Shown here one piece after another: positions 8,901 through 17,143 of a stretch of DNA of 64,000 bases. Position 1 is the stretch's first letter. Every line of letters starts with the position of its first letter. Under the pieces are notes generated by a model. It saw nothing but the letters and a program-made list of their open reading frames with translations. It was not told the origin of the DNA and ran no database searches. A program made the position numbers and the translations under genes. Source of the DNA: Gaetbulibacter_B jejuensis (GTDB taxonomy: Bacteria > Bacteroidota > Bacteroidia > Flavobacteriales > Flavobacteriaceae); assembly GCF_039524015.1 (NCBI RefSeq), contig NZ_BAAAGF010000004.1:62001-126000 (forward strand). Direction: 5' to 3'.

Positions 8901-11900
8901 AGGTTAGGGTTTCTATCTCTAAATCGGTTTTAGGATATGGTACAGTAATAGGCAATGTTGAACTGACAAAACTGTTGTAAGCCGCAAAACTATAATGAAT
9001 AGCAAAACCACCAATATCATCACTAGTTACAGGAATAGTAATGGTTTTTTTAGTGTTGCTTAACGGAATAATAAATGTCTTGATGATGTCTTGGTCTTTC
9101 TCAACTTCAAGCGTTACAATAATATCTTCAGCAGCTGAACCTAAAGTGACCAATACACTTTGATTGGCACTATAAGTTGACTTGTCTGTTGTAATACTGA
9201 ATAGTTGATTGTCTGCCAAAGTTTTGTCTTTGTCACTAAATAGTGTAGTTTTAGCTTGGTCTTTTACCAATTGACCAAACTTGTCTTCACTTTCTAAAAC
9301 AATAATGTATTGACCAGATTCCCATCTTTTAATGGTACCTAGTTTAACCTCTTTTGAGGTTTCGGTATCAAAAGATTTGGTTAATACCAATGCGCCTTTT
9401 TCCCAATTGTCTGGATTATGTTCGTTACTATAAGCTTCATGAGGAAACTTGCTTGTAAATTCTTCTTTAGAAATAACTTGATAATCTGGAGCATCCCATG
9501 TACGCTGTCTTAAAACTCTGTCAGGAGCATTTAATTTATATACTTTAAGCGTTCCTTTAGCAGCAACAAATTCACCATTAAGGTTTTTGGTATTAATACT
9601 AATAGTGTGGTCTTTTTTGTTTTTGTCTAATGTGTTGTTAACCGAAATAGAAGCCATTAATGCATGGTAACCTACATTAACAATAGCTGTGGCACTGCGT
9701 GTTTCACCATTTAAGTCGGTAACATCAGCAGTAATTTCATAATTGAAAACAGGCAAACTGCTTTTATCAACACTTTCATCAGGAAGCGCTTTAAAGGTGA
9801 TTTCAAATTCACCTTTGCTGTTGGTTATGCTTTCACCATGTGTTATTTCTTGAGGTTCGCTATTAAACCAAGGACGATACCAATAGTACCAATCAGGATA
9901 TTGCACTTTTCGATGTACACGATAAACCACTTTAGCATCAGTAATGTTGCTTCCTGCATAAGCTAAAGCAGTTCCTTTTACAGTTACCGAGTCGTTAACT
10001 TTGTAGGTTTCGGTAACAGGATTAAACTTGGTTTCAAACTTAGGACGTTTGTATTCTTCAACCGAAATTGAACTTGAAGCATGAATATCGTTGCTGCTAG
10101 CTTTTAAATCAAGTGTGTAATTACCAGTAAGTCCGTTGCTAGGTAGTATAAACTCTCCTGAAATAGAACCAAACTCATTGGTTTTTAGGTGTAATTCCTT
10201 TACAACTTCATAGTTGGTGTCATACAGTACAACGCTTAATTTTTCATTTGTTAAAACCTCAGATTTTCCATCTTTGGCTTTCATGGCTATACTCTTAAAA
10301 TAAACGGTTTGTCCTGGTCTGTAAATGCTTCTATCAGTAAATAAAAATGCTCGATAAGTGGTTATGATATCATCTCTCCAACCATAATTTCTTAAATAGA
10401 ATCCGTTAAAAAAAGCGATTTCGCCTTTGCGTTCAGCATAAATACTAAGGTCGTAAAAGAAATCATTTTTATGCTTTTTTAGTTTGAATTCACCATTTTG
10501 ATTTGTGGTTAATTCTTCGGTAATGTAGCTGCGATTATAGTCTTTTTTATAAGAAATTTTTACGTCCAAACCAGCAATTGGTTGTCCATTTTCCCTTTCA
10601 ATAATTTGGTAAATATGATGGGTTTTGTCTGATTTTTCAACAACTGCCATATCAGTGACCTGAAGGATTTGGGTTGCAAATGTCTTGTCTTCATTATCAA
10701 CACTTGCCATTATGATATACTGACCATTGTTTAATTTTGGTAAAATCACTTCGGTAGTGTGCAATTGGTAATCATTTTCATTTTTCAATTCTACTTGCCA
10801 TTGCTCAGTAACTTTTAGTTTGTTGATGTAGTTCAGGCGTTCTTCAGCATCATATAATTTGTTATAAGCTGTAGCTTCTGAACTAGTTACTTTATAAGCT
10901 TTAAAATGCAATTGGTTAATGTTTTTATACTTTACCAAAGCTTTGCCATACTGCTGAATTTGTAAAAAGCGTTCAGTAGTAATTTGAAGGTTGCTTTGCA
11001 AAATCATGCCTTTAAGAACTTCACATTTTTCAGCACCTCTACTTTCAGGAAATTTTTGTATTACTGCGTTACAAAGTTCTAAGGCTTCTTTAGTTTTCCA
11101 TCTCACATCAGCATTTGTTCTAGGTACATACTTATTACCTTGTTGATAAAGCGTCCAAGCAATGTGGTAACTATATAAAGCTGAGGTTTCATGTGTGTTC
11201 CAAAGCTCTTGTGAAGCTTTTAAGGTATCTAGAAGAAGACTTTCGGTATTATCTAAAATGCTTTTTTGAGATACAAACAGTAAACGGTCAATATCAGCAT
11301 CAACTAATGCATAAGGTTCTTTATCTTTTACGTGAAATTGTATCAGGTCTTGATAAATTTTGAGCGCATGTAGTTGTAACGAAGTAGAATCTTTTGATGT
11401 AATGTTTAGGTTAGCAAATGTTTTGGCATCACTTAAATAGTTTGCATTGTCAATTTCAAATTGATAAGCAGGTTTGGTAATGCTGTTTTCGTCGGTTTTA
11501 TAAAACGCTAATGCATTGTGATTTAAAAGGTCAAAAAGTGTTGGTCTATAACGTTTAGATTCAGTTGCTTTAAGTAAAATATCATCATAGTTTACCATAG
11601 GTGTTTGCTGAAGTATGAGTCCGTTTTTTAAAGAATTTTGATAATGCAAATGAATGTCGTTAAACAAGGTTTGTAAATCCCAAGTTCTAAAATCGGTACT
11701 ATCCACTTTGGTTTCAGTATGCGTACGGTTGTAGAAAAGGTATCTGTTTTGTTGAAAATATTGCCAATACATTGTGGCAAGCATATTTTCCAATACATTT
11801 TTAACAGGTGTTTCGCTAGTGCTAATTTCAGCTTTAAACTCATTAATAATATTGAGTTGCGCATCTTCTTCTAGCGTTAAAGCATATTTACTTTTGTAGA

Positions 11901-12102
11901 TAAGTGTTTTAATGTTTTGTGGAGCATTGTTGTCTTTTTTGGCAAGTGTTCTTATTTGCTCCACAACTTCTAAAGCCGATTTTGGTAAACCGTCAGTTTC
12001 AAACTGACTGACCTTTTTCCAGAGATCGTCATAATTATTGGACTGAGCATGTGTGTGGTTTGCAAAAAGAATTATCATCAAAAGTGCTATAAGTTGTTTC
12101 AT
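5980..12102 (-). CDS. Alpha-2-macroglobulin family protein, 2,040 residues
   Basis: Bacterial macroglobulins trap attacking proteases in the periplasm or at the cell surface. This one has a secretory signal (MKQLIALLMIILFANHTHAQ, no lipobox). A long helical N-terminal part follows, then an MG2-type block with TDRSIYRPGQTV near residue 595, a further set of MG domains, and an alpha-helical thioester domain. The thioester motif CNEQ is intact at about residues 1497-1500, within PYDCNEQTF, so covalent trapping is plausible. The protein is longer than the roughly 1,500-1,900 residues usual for the family, because of the extra N-terminal region. No pbpC, its frequent partner elsewhere, is adjacent. 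It stands alone between a terminator and its own promoter. Confidence 0.93.
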   Translation of the reverse strand: MKQLIALLMIILFANHTHAQSNNYDDLWKKVSQFETDGLPKSALEVVEQIRTLAKKDNNAPQNIKTLIYKSKYALTLEEDAQLNIINEFKAEISTSETPVKNVLENMLATMYWQYFQQNRYLFYNRTHTETKVDSTDFRTWDLQTLFNDIHLHYQNSLKNGLILQQTPMVNYDDILLKATESKRYRPTLFDLLNHNALAFYKTDENSITKPAYQFEIDNANYLSDAKTFANLNITSKDSTSLQLHALKIYQDLIQFHVKDKEPYALVDADIDRLLFVSQKSILDNTESLLLDTLKASQELWNTHETSALYSYHIAWTLYQQGNKYVPRTNADVRWKTKEALELCNAVIQKFPESRGAEKCEVLKGMILQSNLQITTERFLQIQQYGKALVKYKNINQLHFKAYKVTSSEATAYNKLYDAEERLNYINKLKVTEQWQVELKNENDYQLHTTEVILPKLNNGQYIIMASVDNEDKTFATQILQVTDMAVVEKSDKTHHIYQIIERENGQPIAGLDVKISYKKDYNRSYITEELTTNQNGEFKLKKHKNDFFYDLSIYAERKGEIAFFNGFYLRNYGWRDDIITTYRAFLFTDRSIYRPGQTVYFKSIAMKAKDGKSEVLTNEKLSVVLYDTNYEVVKELHLKTNEFGSISGEFILPSNGLTGNYTLDLKASSNDIHASSSISVEEYKRPKFETKFNPVTETYKVNDSVTVKGTALAYAGSNITDAKVVYRVHRKVQYPDWYYWYRPWFNSEPQEITHGESITNSKGEFEITFKALPDESVDKSSLPVFNYEITADVTDLNGETRSATAIVNVGYHALMASISVNNTLDKNKKDHTISINTKNLNGEFVAAKGTLKVYKLNAPDRVLRQRTWDAPDYQVISKEEFTSKFPHEAYSNEHNPDNWEKGALVLTKSFDTETSKEVKLGTIKRWESGQYIIVLESEDKFGQLVKDQAKTTLFSDKDKTLADNQLFSITTDKSTYSANQSVLVTLGSAAEDIIVTLEVEKDQDIIKTFIIPLSNTKKTITIPVTSDDIGGFAIHYSFAAYNSFVSSTLPITVPYPKTDLEIETLTFRDKLQPGADETWSFKIKGSKGEKVSSELLASMYDASLDQFKAHNWTFNPIQQPTYYSNHNRNGSRSFGAQGFRVFNPSLIPKRFEQQQYDQLNWFGLSFGSNYHMLRGRVAGLELREESMRTFSAAEEMELDEIVASPSADTVYFVRDGKFSSSEDLENSEAYFLMKKAKVVPNKKVEIGGTNMLLSEITKFDNVVIRKNLQETAFFFPQLQTDENGNVSFNFTTPEALTKWKLQLLAHTKTLHSAVSSFETVTQKELMVLPNTPRFLRQGDVITISTKIANLTEGALSGQAKLELTDAISGKDINQDLISSNIVETFSVDAKGNTQVSWTLNIPDNVSAIQYKIIAKSGDFSDGEQSALPVLTNRMLVTETLPMWIKSNETRTFTLDKLKNNASTTLKHHKLTLEMTSNPAWYAVQALPYLMEYPYDCNEQTFSRYYANALASHIANSNPRIQEVFNQWASQDALINNLEKNEELKSILIQETPWLRDAQSETEQKKRIALLFDMNKMNKELQSALRKLQQNQMSNGAWSWFKGGRENRYITQHIITGFGHLKHLNVTSGFEEQYMIEHAMEYLDAEFVKEYKDLKKYNSKVDLDKDHLSYTQLHYLYMRSFFPEIKTSKEVEDITKYYHTQIEKYWLSRSLYAKGLMALITHRMEDDKTASKILKSLKENSITSEELGMYWKENTSSWYWYQAPIETQALLIEAFSEIENDTKTVDNLKIWLLKNKQTNQWKTTKATTEAVYALLLQGSDWLSVTEMVDVVLGNKPVEPSKLEAVKVEAGTGYYKTSWNTSEIKPEMAEVKLTKKGNGIAWGSLYWQYFEDLDNITSAETPLKLQKKLFKKNNTDTGEELTEITSETYLEVGDLVRVRIELRSDRAMEFVHMKDMRAAGLEPVNVMSQYKWQDGLGYYEATKDASTNFFFDYLPKGIYVFEYDLRVNNSGDMSNGITTIQSMYAPEFSSHSEGVRISVNN

Positions 12103-12118
12103 AAATATGCGTTTTCTT

Positions 12119-12126
12119 CAAAACTA
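12119..12126 (-). promoter_or_regulatory. A2M gene -7 box (TAGTTTTG)
   Basis: On the minus strand TAGTTTTG fits TAnnTTTG and lies 16 bases upstream of the ATG at 12102. A TTTTTTG run lies about 16-17 bases further upstream, shorter than the usual spacing. The 181-base gap to the divergent TPR gene holds this box and the one at 12257; I see no other structure in it. Confidence 0.5.
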
Positions 12127-12256
12127 ACTTCAAAATGTATTCCAAAAAACGATGAATTAGTAAAGTATAGTATTGGTTGAGTTAAAGTAGCCATTTTTTA
12201 AGAGACTAAGAAACAGAATTAGGTTATAAAAACAATAACATTTGAATTTGAAAGTT

Positions 12257-12264
12257 TAGATTTG
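12257..12264 (+). promoter_or_regulatory. TPR gene -7 box (TAGATTTG)
   Basis: TAGATTTG fits the -7 consensus and lies 19 bases before the ATG at 12284. TTG motifs upstream (12242-12244, 12248-12250) are closer than the usual 19-21 bases. Confidence 0.5.
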
Positions 12265-12283
12265 TAATAGTAATTAAAGACGT

Positions 12284-13024
12284 ATGAAATTATTTTTTGC
12301 TTTTCTTTTATTTCCATTGGTACTGATTGGACAGTCAAAAACTGTAGAGCAGATTCATACGCTTTTAGACAATAATCAACTTGAACAAGCAAAAACCTTA
12401 GCGCTTAAATATCATAAAGAAAATCCAAACAATCTCGAAGCTATTGAAGTTTTGGGTGATGTTTATGGTTACCAAAAAGATTGGGACAACGCTATAGAGA
12501 ACTATGAAAAATTGGTTGAAGCTAAACCCAATGTGGCTAATTACCATTACAAGTATGGAGGAGCTCTTGGTATGAAAGCTAAATCGGTTAGTAAGTTTAG
12601 AGCGTTAGGCTTAATTGGAGATGTTGAAGACGCATTTTTAACAGCAGCAAATTTAGACGCTAACCACATTGATACTCGTTGGGCTTTGGTACATTATTAT
12701 CTTGAGGTTCCAGGAATTATAGGTGGAAGCTCAAAAAAAGCAATGAAGTATGCCAAGGAACTCTTTGCCATTTCTCCAGTTGATGGATATTTGGCAATGG
12801 GTCATGTGCATGAAGACGAAAAAGAATATGGACCAGCTGAAAGCAATTATAAAAATGCAGTGAGAGTAGGAGGTTCTATTAAGTGCTACACGCATTTAAT
12901 CGATTTGTATGAAAAGCGAGAGAATTATGAGTTGGCAATAAAAACTATTGACGAAGCCTATGCGAGTCTTAAAGATGAAAGTTTGTTAACTCGTAAAGCT
13001 AAACTTGAAAGCAAGCGACCTTAA
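12284..13024 (+). CDS. Secreted TPR-repeat protein
   Basis: This 246-residue protein has a short signal peptide (MKLFFAFLLFPLVLIGQS) and tetratricopeptide repeats: one pair at about residues 20-100 (ALKYHKENPNNLEAIEVLGD, then NAIENYEKLVEAKP) and another at about 160-235 (AKELFAISPVDGYLAMGHVH, then AESNYKNAVRVGG). The middle, with ALGMKAKSVSKFRALGLIGD, is a linker of unusual composition. TPRs build helical scaffolds for protein partners. The partner is unknown, and the export signal points to the periplasm. It is followed by an unlinked Mur ligase gene after 135 bases, so a shared role is not implied. Confidence 0.8.
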   Translation: MKLFFAFLLFPLVLIGQSKTVEQIHTLLDNNQLEQAKTLALKYHKENPNNLEAIEVLGDVYGYQKDWDNAIENYEKLVEAKPNVANYHYKYGGALGMKAKSVSKFRALGLIGDVEDAFLTAANLDANHIDTRWALVHYYLEVPGIIGGSSKKAMKYAKELFAISPVDGYLAMGHVHEDEKEYGPAESNYKNAVRVGGSIKCYTHLIDLYEKRENYELAIKTIDEAYASLKDESLLTRKAKLESKRP

Positions 13025-13087
13025 CCCAAGCTTGAAAAAGATAGAAAAACTTGTGACTTCAAACTTCGGTCTTCCAGCATCAATTAG

Positions 13088-13095
13088 TATATTTA
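13088..13095 (+). promoter_or_regulatory. Possible mpl -7 box (TATATTTA)
   Basis: TATATTTA matches 7 of 8 positions of TAnnTTTG. It would give a leader of about 60 nt before mpl that carries a small hairpin (CCTGTGTTAACAGG, 13110-13123). The rest of the 135-base gap shows only low-complexity sequence. Confidence 0.3.
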
Positions 13096-13159
13096 CTTTT
13101 TAATTTAATCCTGTGTTAACAGGAATTTCTCGAAGTAACATTTCGAATTATTTTTTACT

Positions 13160-14515
13160 ATGAACGTACATTTTATAGCTATAGGTGGTGCAGCTATGCA
13201 CAATTTGGCCATTGCATTACATAACAAAGGTTATCAAGTAACAGGAAGCGACGATACTATTTTTGATCCTTCAAAAACTCGCTTAGAAAACAAGGGTTTG
13301 TTACCAGAAGCTTTTGGTTGGTTTCCTGAAAAAATTACAGCAGATTTAGATGCAGTCGTTTTAGGTATGCATGCCAAAGCTGATAATCCAGAGTTGCTTA
13401 AAGCTCAAGAATTAGGCTTAAAAATTTATAGTTATCCAGAGTTTTTGTACGAACAGTCAAAAGAAAAAACACGTGTTGTTATTGGTGGAAGCCATGGTAA
13501 AACCACTATTACGTCTATGATTTTGCACGTGATGCATTATCACGATCGTGATGTCGACTATATGGTTGGTGCGCAACTTGAAGGGTTTGATGTTATGGTA
13601 AAACTCACAGATGACAACGATTTTATCGTGTTAGAAGGTGATGAATATTTAAGTTCACCAATAGACAGACGACCAAAGTTTCACTTGTACAAACCTAACA
13701 TTGCCTTGTTAAGTGGTATTGCTTGGGATCATATTAATGTATTTCCAACCTATGAAAACTATGTAGAGCAATTCAGCATTTTTGTTGATAGTATTGTTCG
13801 CGGTGGAAGTGTGACATATAATGCTGAAGATGCTGAAGTTGCTAGAGTAGTAGAAGCTAGTGAAAATACCATACGTAAGCTACCATATTACACACCAGAA
13901 TATACGGTTGAAGATGGCGAAACCCTATTAGAAACTCCAGAAGGTCCTTTACCTATTGAAGTATTTGGTAAGCATAATTTAAATAATCTTGCAGGAGCTA
14001 AATGGATTTGCCAACACATGGGAATTGACGAAGACGATTTTTATGAAGCTATTGCAACCTTTAAAGGCGCTAGTAAACGTTTGGAGAAAATAGCTGAAAG
14101 CGCAACCAGTGTTGCTTACAAAGATTTTGCGCACTCACCAAGTAAGGTAGAAGCCACAACAAAAGCGGTTAAAGAGCAGTATAAAAACAGAACGCTAGTT
14201 GCGTGTTTAGAACTGCATACCTATTCTAGTTTAAATGCTGAATTTTTAAAAGAATACAAAGGTGCTTTAGATGCTGCTGATGTTGCAGTGGTATTTTATA
14301 GTCCGCATGCTGTGGAAATAAAAAAGCTAGATGCAGTAACGCACGAGCAAATTGCCAAAGCGTTTGAGCGTGATGATTTAATTATTTATACCAATCCTGA
14401 CGATTTTAAAAACTACTTATTCTCTCAAGATTTTAAAGACAAAGCCTTGTTGTTAATGAGTTCTGGGAATTATGGCGGATTGGATTTTGATGCCATTAAA
14501 GGATTGATTGGGTAG
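13160..14515 (+). CDS. mpl: UDP-N-acetylmuramate:L-alanyl-gamma-D-glutamyl-meso-diaminopimelate ligase (Mpl)
   Basis: Mpl recycles cell-wall tripeptide by ligating it to UDP-MurNAc in the cytoplasm. The 451-residue protein has the Mur ligase three-domain layout. An N-terminal Rossmann domain starts HFIAIGGAAMHNLA, where MurC has a GxGGxGM loop. The ATP loop GGSHGKTT is at residues 109-116, followed by EGDEYLSSPIDRRPKF and HNLNNLAGA. The C-terminal domain has FAHSPSKVEAT, where Mpl proteins differ from MurC (YGHHPxE). That residue pattern favours Mpl over MurC. The surrounding genes are not cell-wall genes. Confidence 0.88.
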   Translation: MNVHFIAIGGAAMHNLAIALHNKGYQVTGSDDTIFDPSKTRLENKGLLPEAFGWFPEKITADLDAVVLGMHAKADNPELLKAQELGLKIYSYPEFLYEQSKEKTRVVIGGSHGKTTITSMILHVMHYHDRDVDYMVGAQLEGFDVMVKLTDDNDFIVLEGDEYLSSPIDRRPKFHLYKPNIALLSGIAWDHINVFPTYENYVEQFSIFVDSIVRGGSVTYNAEDAEVARVVEASENTIRKLPYYTPEYTVEDGETLLETPEGPLPIEVFGKHNLNNLAGAKWICQHMGIDEDDFYEAIATFKGASKRLEKIAESATSVAYKDFAHSPSKVEATTKAVKEQYKNRTLVACLELHTYSSLNAEFLKEYKGALDAADVAVVFYSPHAVEIKKLDAVTHEQIAKAFERDDLIIYTNPDDFKNYLFSQDFKDKALLLMSSGNYGGLDFDAIKGLIG

Positions 14516-14518
14516 TTT

Positions 14519-14547
14519 GTCATTCCGTACTTCGATGCGGAATCTTC
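14519..14547. repeat. Short dyad element resembling a dispersed flavobacterial repeat
   Basis: TGTCATTCCG (14519-14528) is followed 10 bases later by CGGAATC (14538-14544), giving an ATTCCG/CGGAAT stem plus one wobble and one A-T pair around CTTCGA. From memory, GTCATTCC...GGAATC dyads are scattered between genes in many flavobacteria. Only one copy is visible in this window, so it is a candidate only. Confidence 0.4.
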
Positions 14548-14674
14548 TTTGTTTCTTTGGGTTTTACATCAAATAACATAATAATCCCAACCCCTTTTCG
14601 TTAAGGAGTATATCAACCAACAATACTTTTTTATAAAATAGAACTACGTTATTAATCGACTAATTTTTTCAAAA

Positions 14675-15331
14675 ATGAAACGTAGTATTTTCTTTCTAGC
14701 TTTTTTAACATTGATTTTCTCTTGCAATTCAGGTGATAGTTCACAACCTCAGTCTGAAAGCGAAAACAATTTTTACGCCTTAACTGTAGGTAATTTATGG
14801 GAGTATAGATGGTATGGCATCGATAATGAGGGGAATGAAAACCCAATGGATTTACATGAAACAATTTCAATTGTAGGAATGGAGGAAATCAATGACAATT
14901 TATATTATAAATTCAGTCGAACAATAACTGGGAATTTTAATGGAAATTATGGTTTTGTGCCAGAAAACGGAGAGCATTTTGAATATTATAGAGATTCCCT
15001 AGGGTATTTAGTTAATAGTGAAGGAGGAATTAAATTTTCTAACAATATTAATGACTCTTTTATAATATATCCTTCTTATGAAGAGAATTCGGGAATAGTA
15101 AATAGTATTGCAGAAACTCAAGCTGAAATCGTTATGTATGATACCGAAGCAGGTACTTTTGATTGCCTTGAGTTAATAGTATCTTTTGTAAGGGATGATG
15201 GCTTTATTTATCCTGCTAAAAATCGCGTTTATTATTCTGATGGAATTGGGTTGGTTAAAGATGATCATGTTTTTCTTTCAGCAGAAACTGCTGGTTACTA
15301 CAGGAAATTACAAAGTTATTCTTTTCAGTAA
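14675..15331 (+). CDS. Uncharacterised lipoprotein
   Basis: I do not recognise this 218-residue protein. It has a lipoprotein signal, MKRSIFFLAFLTLIFSC, with the predicted lipidated Cys17 followed by NSGDSSQPQSE, a polar tether. The mature part starts FYALTVGNLWEYRWYG and is rich in aromatic and acidic residues and predicted beta strands, with no transmembrane segment. The N-terminal TVGNLWEYRW phrase recurs in other Bacteroidota lipoproteins that I cannot name. The region before it (14516-14674) carries the dyad at 14519 and an inverted repeat spanning the start codon. It converges on the PaiB-like gene with only 8 bases between the stops. Confidence 0.7.
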   Translation: MKRSIFFLAFLTLIFSCNSGDSSQPQSESENNFYALTVGNLWEYRWYGIDNEGNENPMDLHETISIVGMEEINDNLYYKFSRTITGNFNGNYGFVPENGEHFEYYRDSLGYLVNSEGGIKFSNNINDSFIIYPSYEENSGIVNSIAETQAEIVMYDTEAGTFDCLELIVSFVRDDGFIYPAKNRVYYSDGIGLVKDDHVFLSAETAGYYRKLQSYSFQ

Positions 15332-15339
15332 CTGAGAAA

Positions 15340-15927
15340 TCAAAATATATTATCCAAAAAAGTTTTAATGTTATTCTGGTTTTGTTTAATCAGTTCGTCT
15401 TTAGCCAATTCAAAATCTTTTTTATTTCGGTTTTGGGAGAGTTTAAACTTGCCTTCCCAAGCAGTAATTGTAATTTTAAAACCCTTTACATAAGGCAGGT
15501 ATGCATCCATTTTAGGGTTGTCAGGTTCTAGTACATACGTGTTATCAGGTTCAAGAAACTCGGTCATTGCAATCATGCTTTGCTTTATGGCTTCAGGATT
15601 ATCAATTTCGGCAACCGTTCCTTTAAGATGTACTTTTACATAATTCCATGTTGGGAGTTGTTCGGTACTGTAAATACTTGGCGATATGTAACATTCAGGT
15701 CCAGAAAAAATAACCGTTACAGCTTGGTTGTTGTTAAGTAGTTCGACTTGCGGATTAAACATATCTAAATGGCCAATAAGGGCTTCGTTTTTGTAAATCA
15801 AAGGTAAATGCGTTACTAAAGGTTCATTGTTTTTCACCGAAATAAGCGTCGCCAAAGGATACTGTTGCATCACAGCAATCATGTGAGCTTTATTGTCATC
15901 CTGATGTATTTTTGGAGGATAGTTCAT
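15340..15927 (-). CDS. PaiB-like FMN-binding protein
   Basis: The 195-residue protein fits the PaiB family (FMN-binding split-barrel, often named a negative transcriptional regulator). Typical features are MNYPPKIHQDDN at the start, LATLISVKNNEPLVTHLPL, GPECYISPSIY followed by PTWNYVKVHLKG, and the C-terminal KGFKITITAWEGKFKLSQNR. In Bacillus, PaiB affects sporulation and protease genes; in flavobacteria its role is unknown, and an oxidoreductase or pyridoxamine-oxidase-like role is equally possible. Its ATG overlaps the stop of the upstream DUF1569 gene in a TAATG junction, so the pair is translationally coupled. Confidence 0.88.
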   Translation of the reverse strand: MNYPPKIHQDDNKAHMIAVMQQYPLATLISVKNNEPLVTHLPLIYKNEALIGHLDMFNPQVELLNNNQAVTVIFSGPECYISPSIYSTEQLPTWNYVKVHLKGTVAEIDNPEAIKQSMIAMTEFLEPDNTYVLEPDNPKMDAYLPYVKGFKITITAWEGKFKLSQNRNKKDFELAKDELIKQNQNNIKTFLDNIF

Positions 15928-16376
15928 TACACCCCAAATTGTTTTAAATGATGGTCAAGATGCTTATACTGCATTTGTCCCCATTGTTCTGAATTAAACT
16001 TACCAAACATAGGATGTTCAGGCCACTGGGTTTGCGTTTTTTTAGCGTGAAACTTATCAATTTCAGTGAGTAACTTTGATTTTTCAGGATCAAATTCAGT
16101 ATCAGTCGTAACTACAAATTCTTTAGCTGTTGGTAATCCTTGTTTCCAAGGTTTATCGTTGTATAATGAGGATTTAAACATTGAAAACAACGCACGTTTA
16201 AAGGCATTTGGTCTTTCAAGTTTTAACTCGCCTACAGCAACCTGTAACGGAAATTGGCAGTGTGTTAACATTTGAGAGACATTCATTTTTCCCCATTGTG
16301 GTTTGTGAGTTGGAGATAGTTGTTCTAAACGAGATTTTATTTCTGTAACTGCGTCTTCTGAAAACAATGATTTCAT
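15927..16376 (-). CDS. DUF1569 / DinB-like protein
   Basis: This 149-residue protein matches the DUF1569 family within the DinB/YfiT-like four-helix-bundle fold. The marks are PQWGKMNVSQMLTHCQ with a His in the metal position, and the closing NSEQWGQMQYKHLDHHLKQF with clustered histidines. Relatives bind a metal and some act as thiol-dependent transferases, but no substrate is known for this group. The gene is divergent from radC and shares a TAATG junction with the PaiB-like gene that follows it. Confidence 0.8.
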   Translation of the reverse strand: MKSLFSEDAVTEIKSRLEQLSPTHKPQWGKMNVSQMLTHCQFPLQVAVGELKLERPNAFKRALFSMFKSSLYNDKPWKQGLPTAKEFVVTTDTEFDPEKSKLLTEIDKFHAKKTQTQWPEHPMFGKFNSEQWGQMQYKHLDHHLKQFGV

Positions 16377-16409
16377 AATAAGTTTTTAAAAGGTTGAATG
16401 GATAAAAAA

Positions 16410-16440
16410 TTGCTTCTGAAAGTTACAATATTTATCTTTA
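16410..16440 (+). promoter_or_regulatory. radC promoter (TTG-N20-TATCTTTA)
   Basis: A TTG at 16410-16412 and TATCTTTA at 16433-16440 (7 of 8 matches) are separated by 20 bases, the expected Bacteroidota spacing. The -7 box ends only 4 bases before the radC ATG, so the transcript should begin at or next to the start codon. Confidence 0.55.
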
Positions 16441-16444
16441 TGCT

Positions 16445-17143
16445 ATGCAGGAGAAACCCACTTCATTTTCTATAAAGCATTGGAGTCAAGATGACCAACC
16501 TAGAGAAAAGCTTCGCGATAAAGGTAAAGCAACGTTAAGTGATGCCGAATTAGTAGCTATATTGATAGGTTCAGGAAATAAAGAAGAAAGTGCTGTAGAG
16601 TTGTCTAAACGTATTTTGGCAAGCGTGGGCAATAACTTAAACGAACTTGGAAAACTATCACTCAAACAGTTGATGGATTTTAAAGGTATTGGCGAAGCTA
16701 AAGCCATTACTATTGCAGCTGCTATGGAATTGGGACGACGACGTAGAGGAGAAGAAGCACTGGAAAGAAAGAAAATTACCTCAAGTATTTCGGTATTTGA
16801 ATTGATGCAACCTGTTATTGGTGAGTTGCCACATGAGGAGTTTTGGATTGTGTATTTAAACAATTCTAATAAAGTGATTCAAAAGCAACAATTAAGTAAA
16901 GGAGGCATTACAGGAACTCTAGTAGATGTACGTTTGGTGATGAAAAATGCATTAGAGCTTGGTGCTACAGGACTTATTTTAGCACACAATCATCCTTCAG
17001 GAACATTAAAACCTAGTGAAGCCGACAAGCAACTTACCCAAAAACTGAAATATGCAGGAGAGAGTTTGGATATAAAAGTGCTAGACCACTTAATTATTAC
17101 CGAAAAAGCATACTTTAGCTTTGCAGATGAAAATATCTTATAA
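16445..17143 (+). CDS. radC: RadC family protein (JAB/MPN-type)
   Basis: The 232-residue protein has the N-terminal helix-hairpin-helix part (LSDAELVAILIGSG, then LMDFKGIGEAKAITIAAAMELG) and a C-terminal JAMM metallo domain with HNHPSG at residues 181-186, continuing to a conserved Asp, which would bind zinc. Despite the name, a direct role in DNA repair is doubtful and the substrate is unknown. The start SFSIKHWSQDDQPREKL is the conserved family N-terminus. The next gene starts at the very next base after its stop, and this radC plus deacetylase pairing recurs in flavobacteria as far as I recall. Confidence 0.93.
   Translation: MQEKPTSFSIKHWSQDDQPREKLRDKGKATLSDAELVAILIGSGNKEESAVELSKRILASVGNNLNELGKLSLKQLMDFKGIGEAKAITIAAAMELGRRRRGEEALERKKITSSISVFELMQPVIGELPHEEFWIVYLNNSNKVIQKQQLSKGGITGTLVDVRLVMKNALELGATGLILAHNHPSGTLKPSEADKQLTQKLKYAGESLDIKVLDHLIITEKAYFSFADENIL

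Noticed and set aside
13110..13157. Small hairpins in the mpl upstream region as a riboswitch
   Set aside because: CCTGTGTTAACAGG and CGAA/TTCG stems are short and unconnected; no known aptamer pattern is visible.
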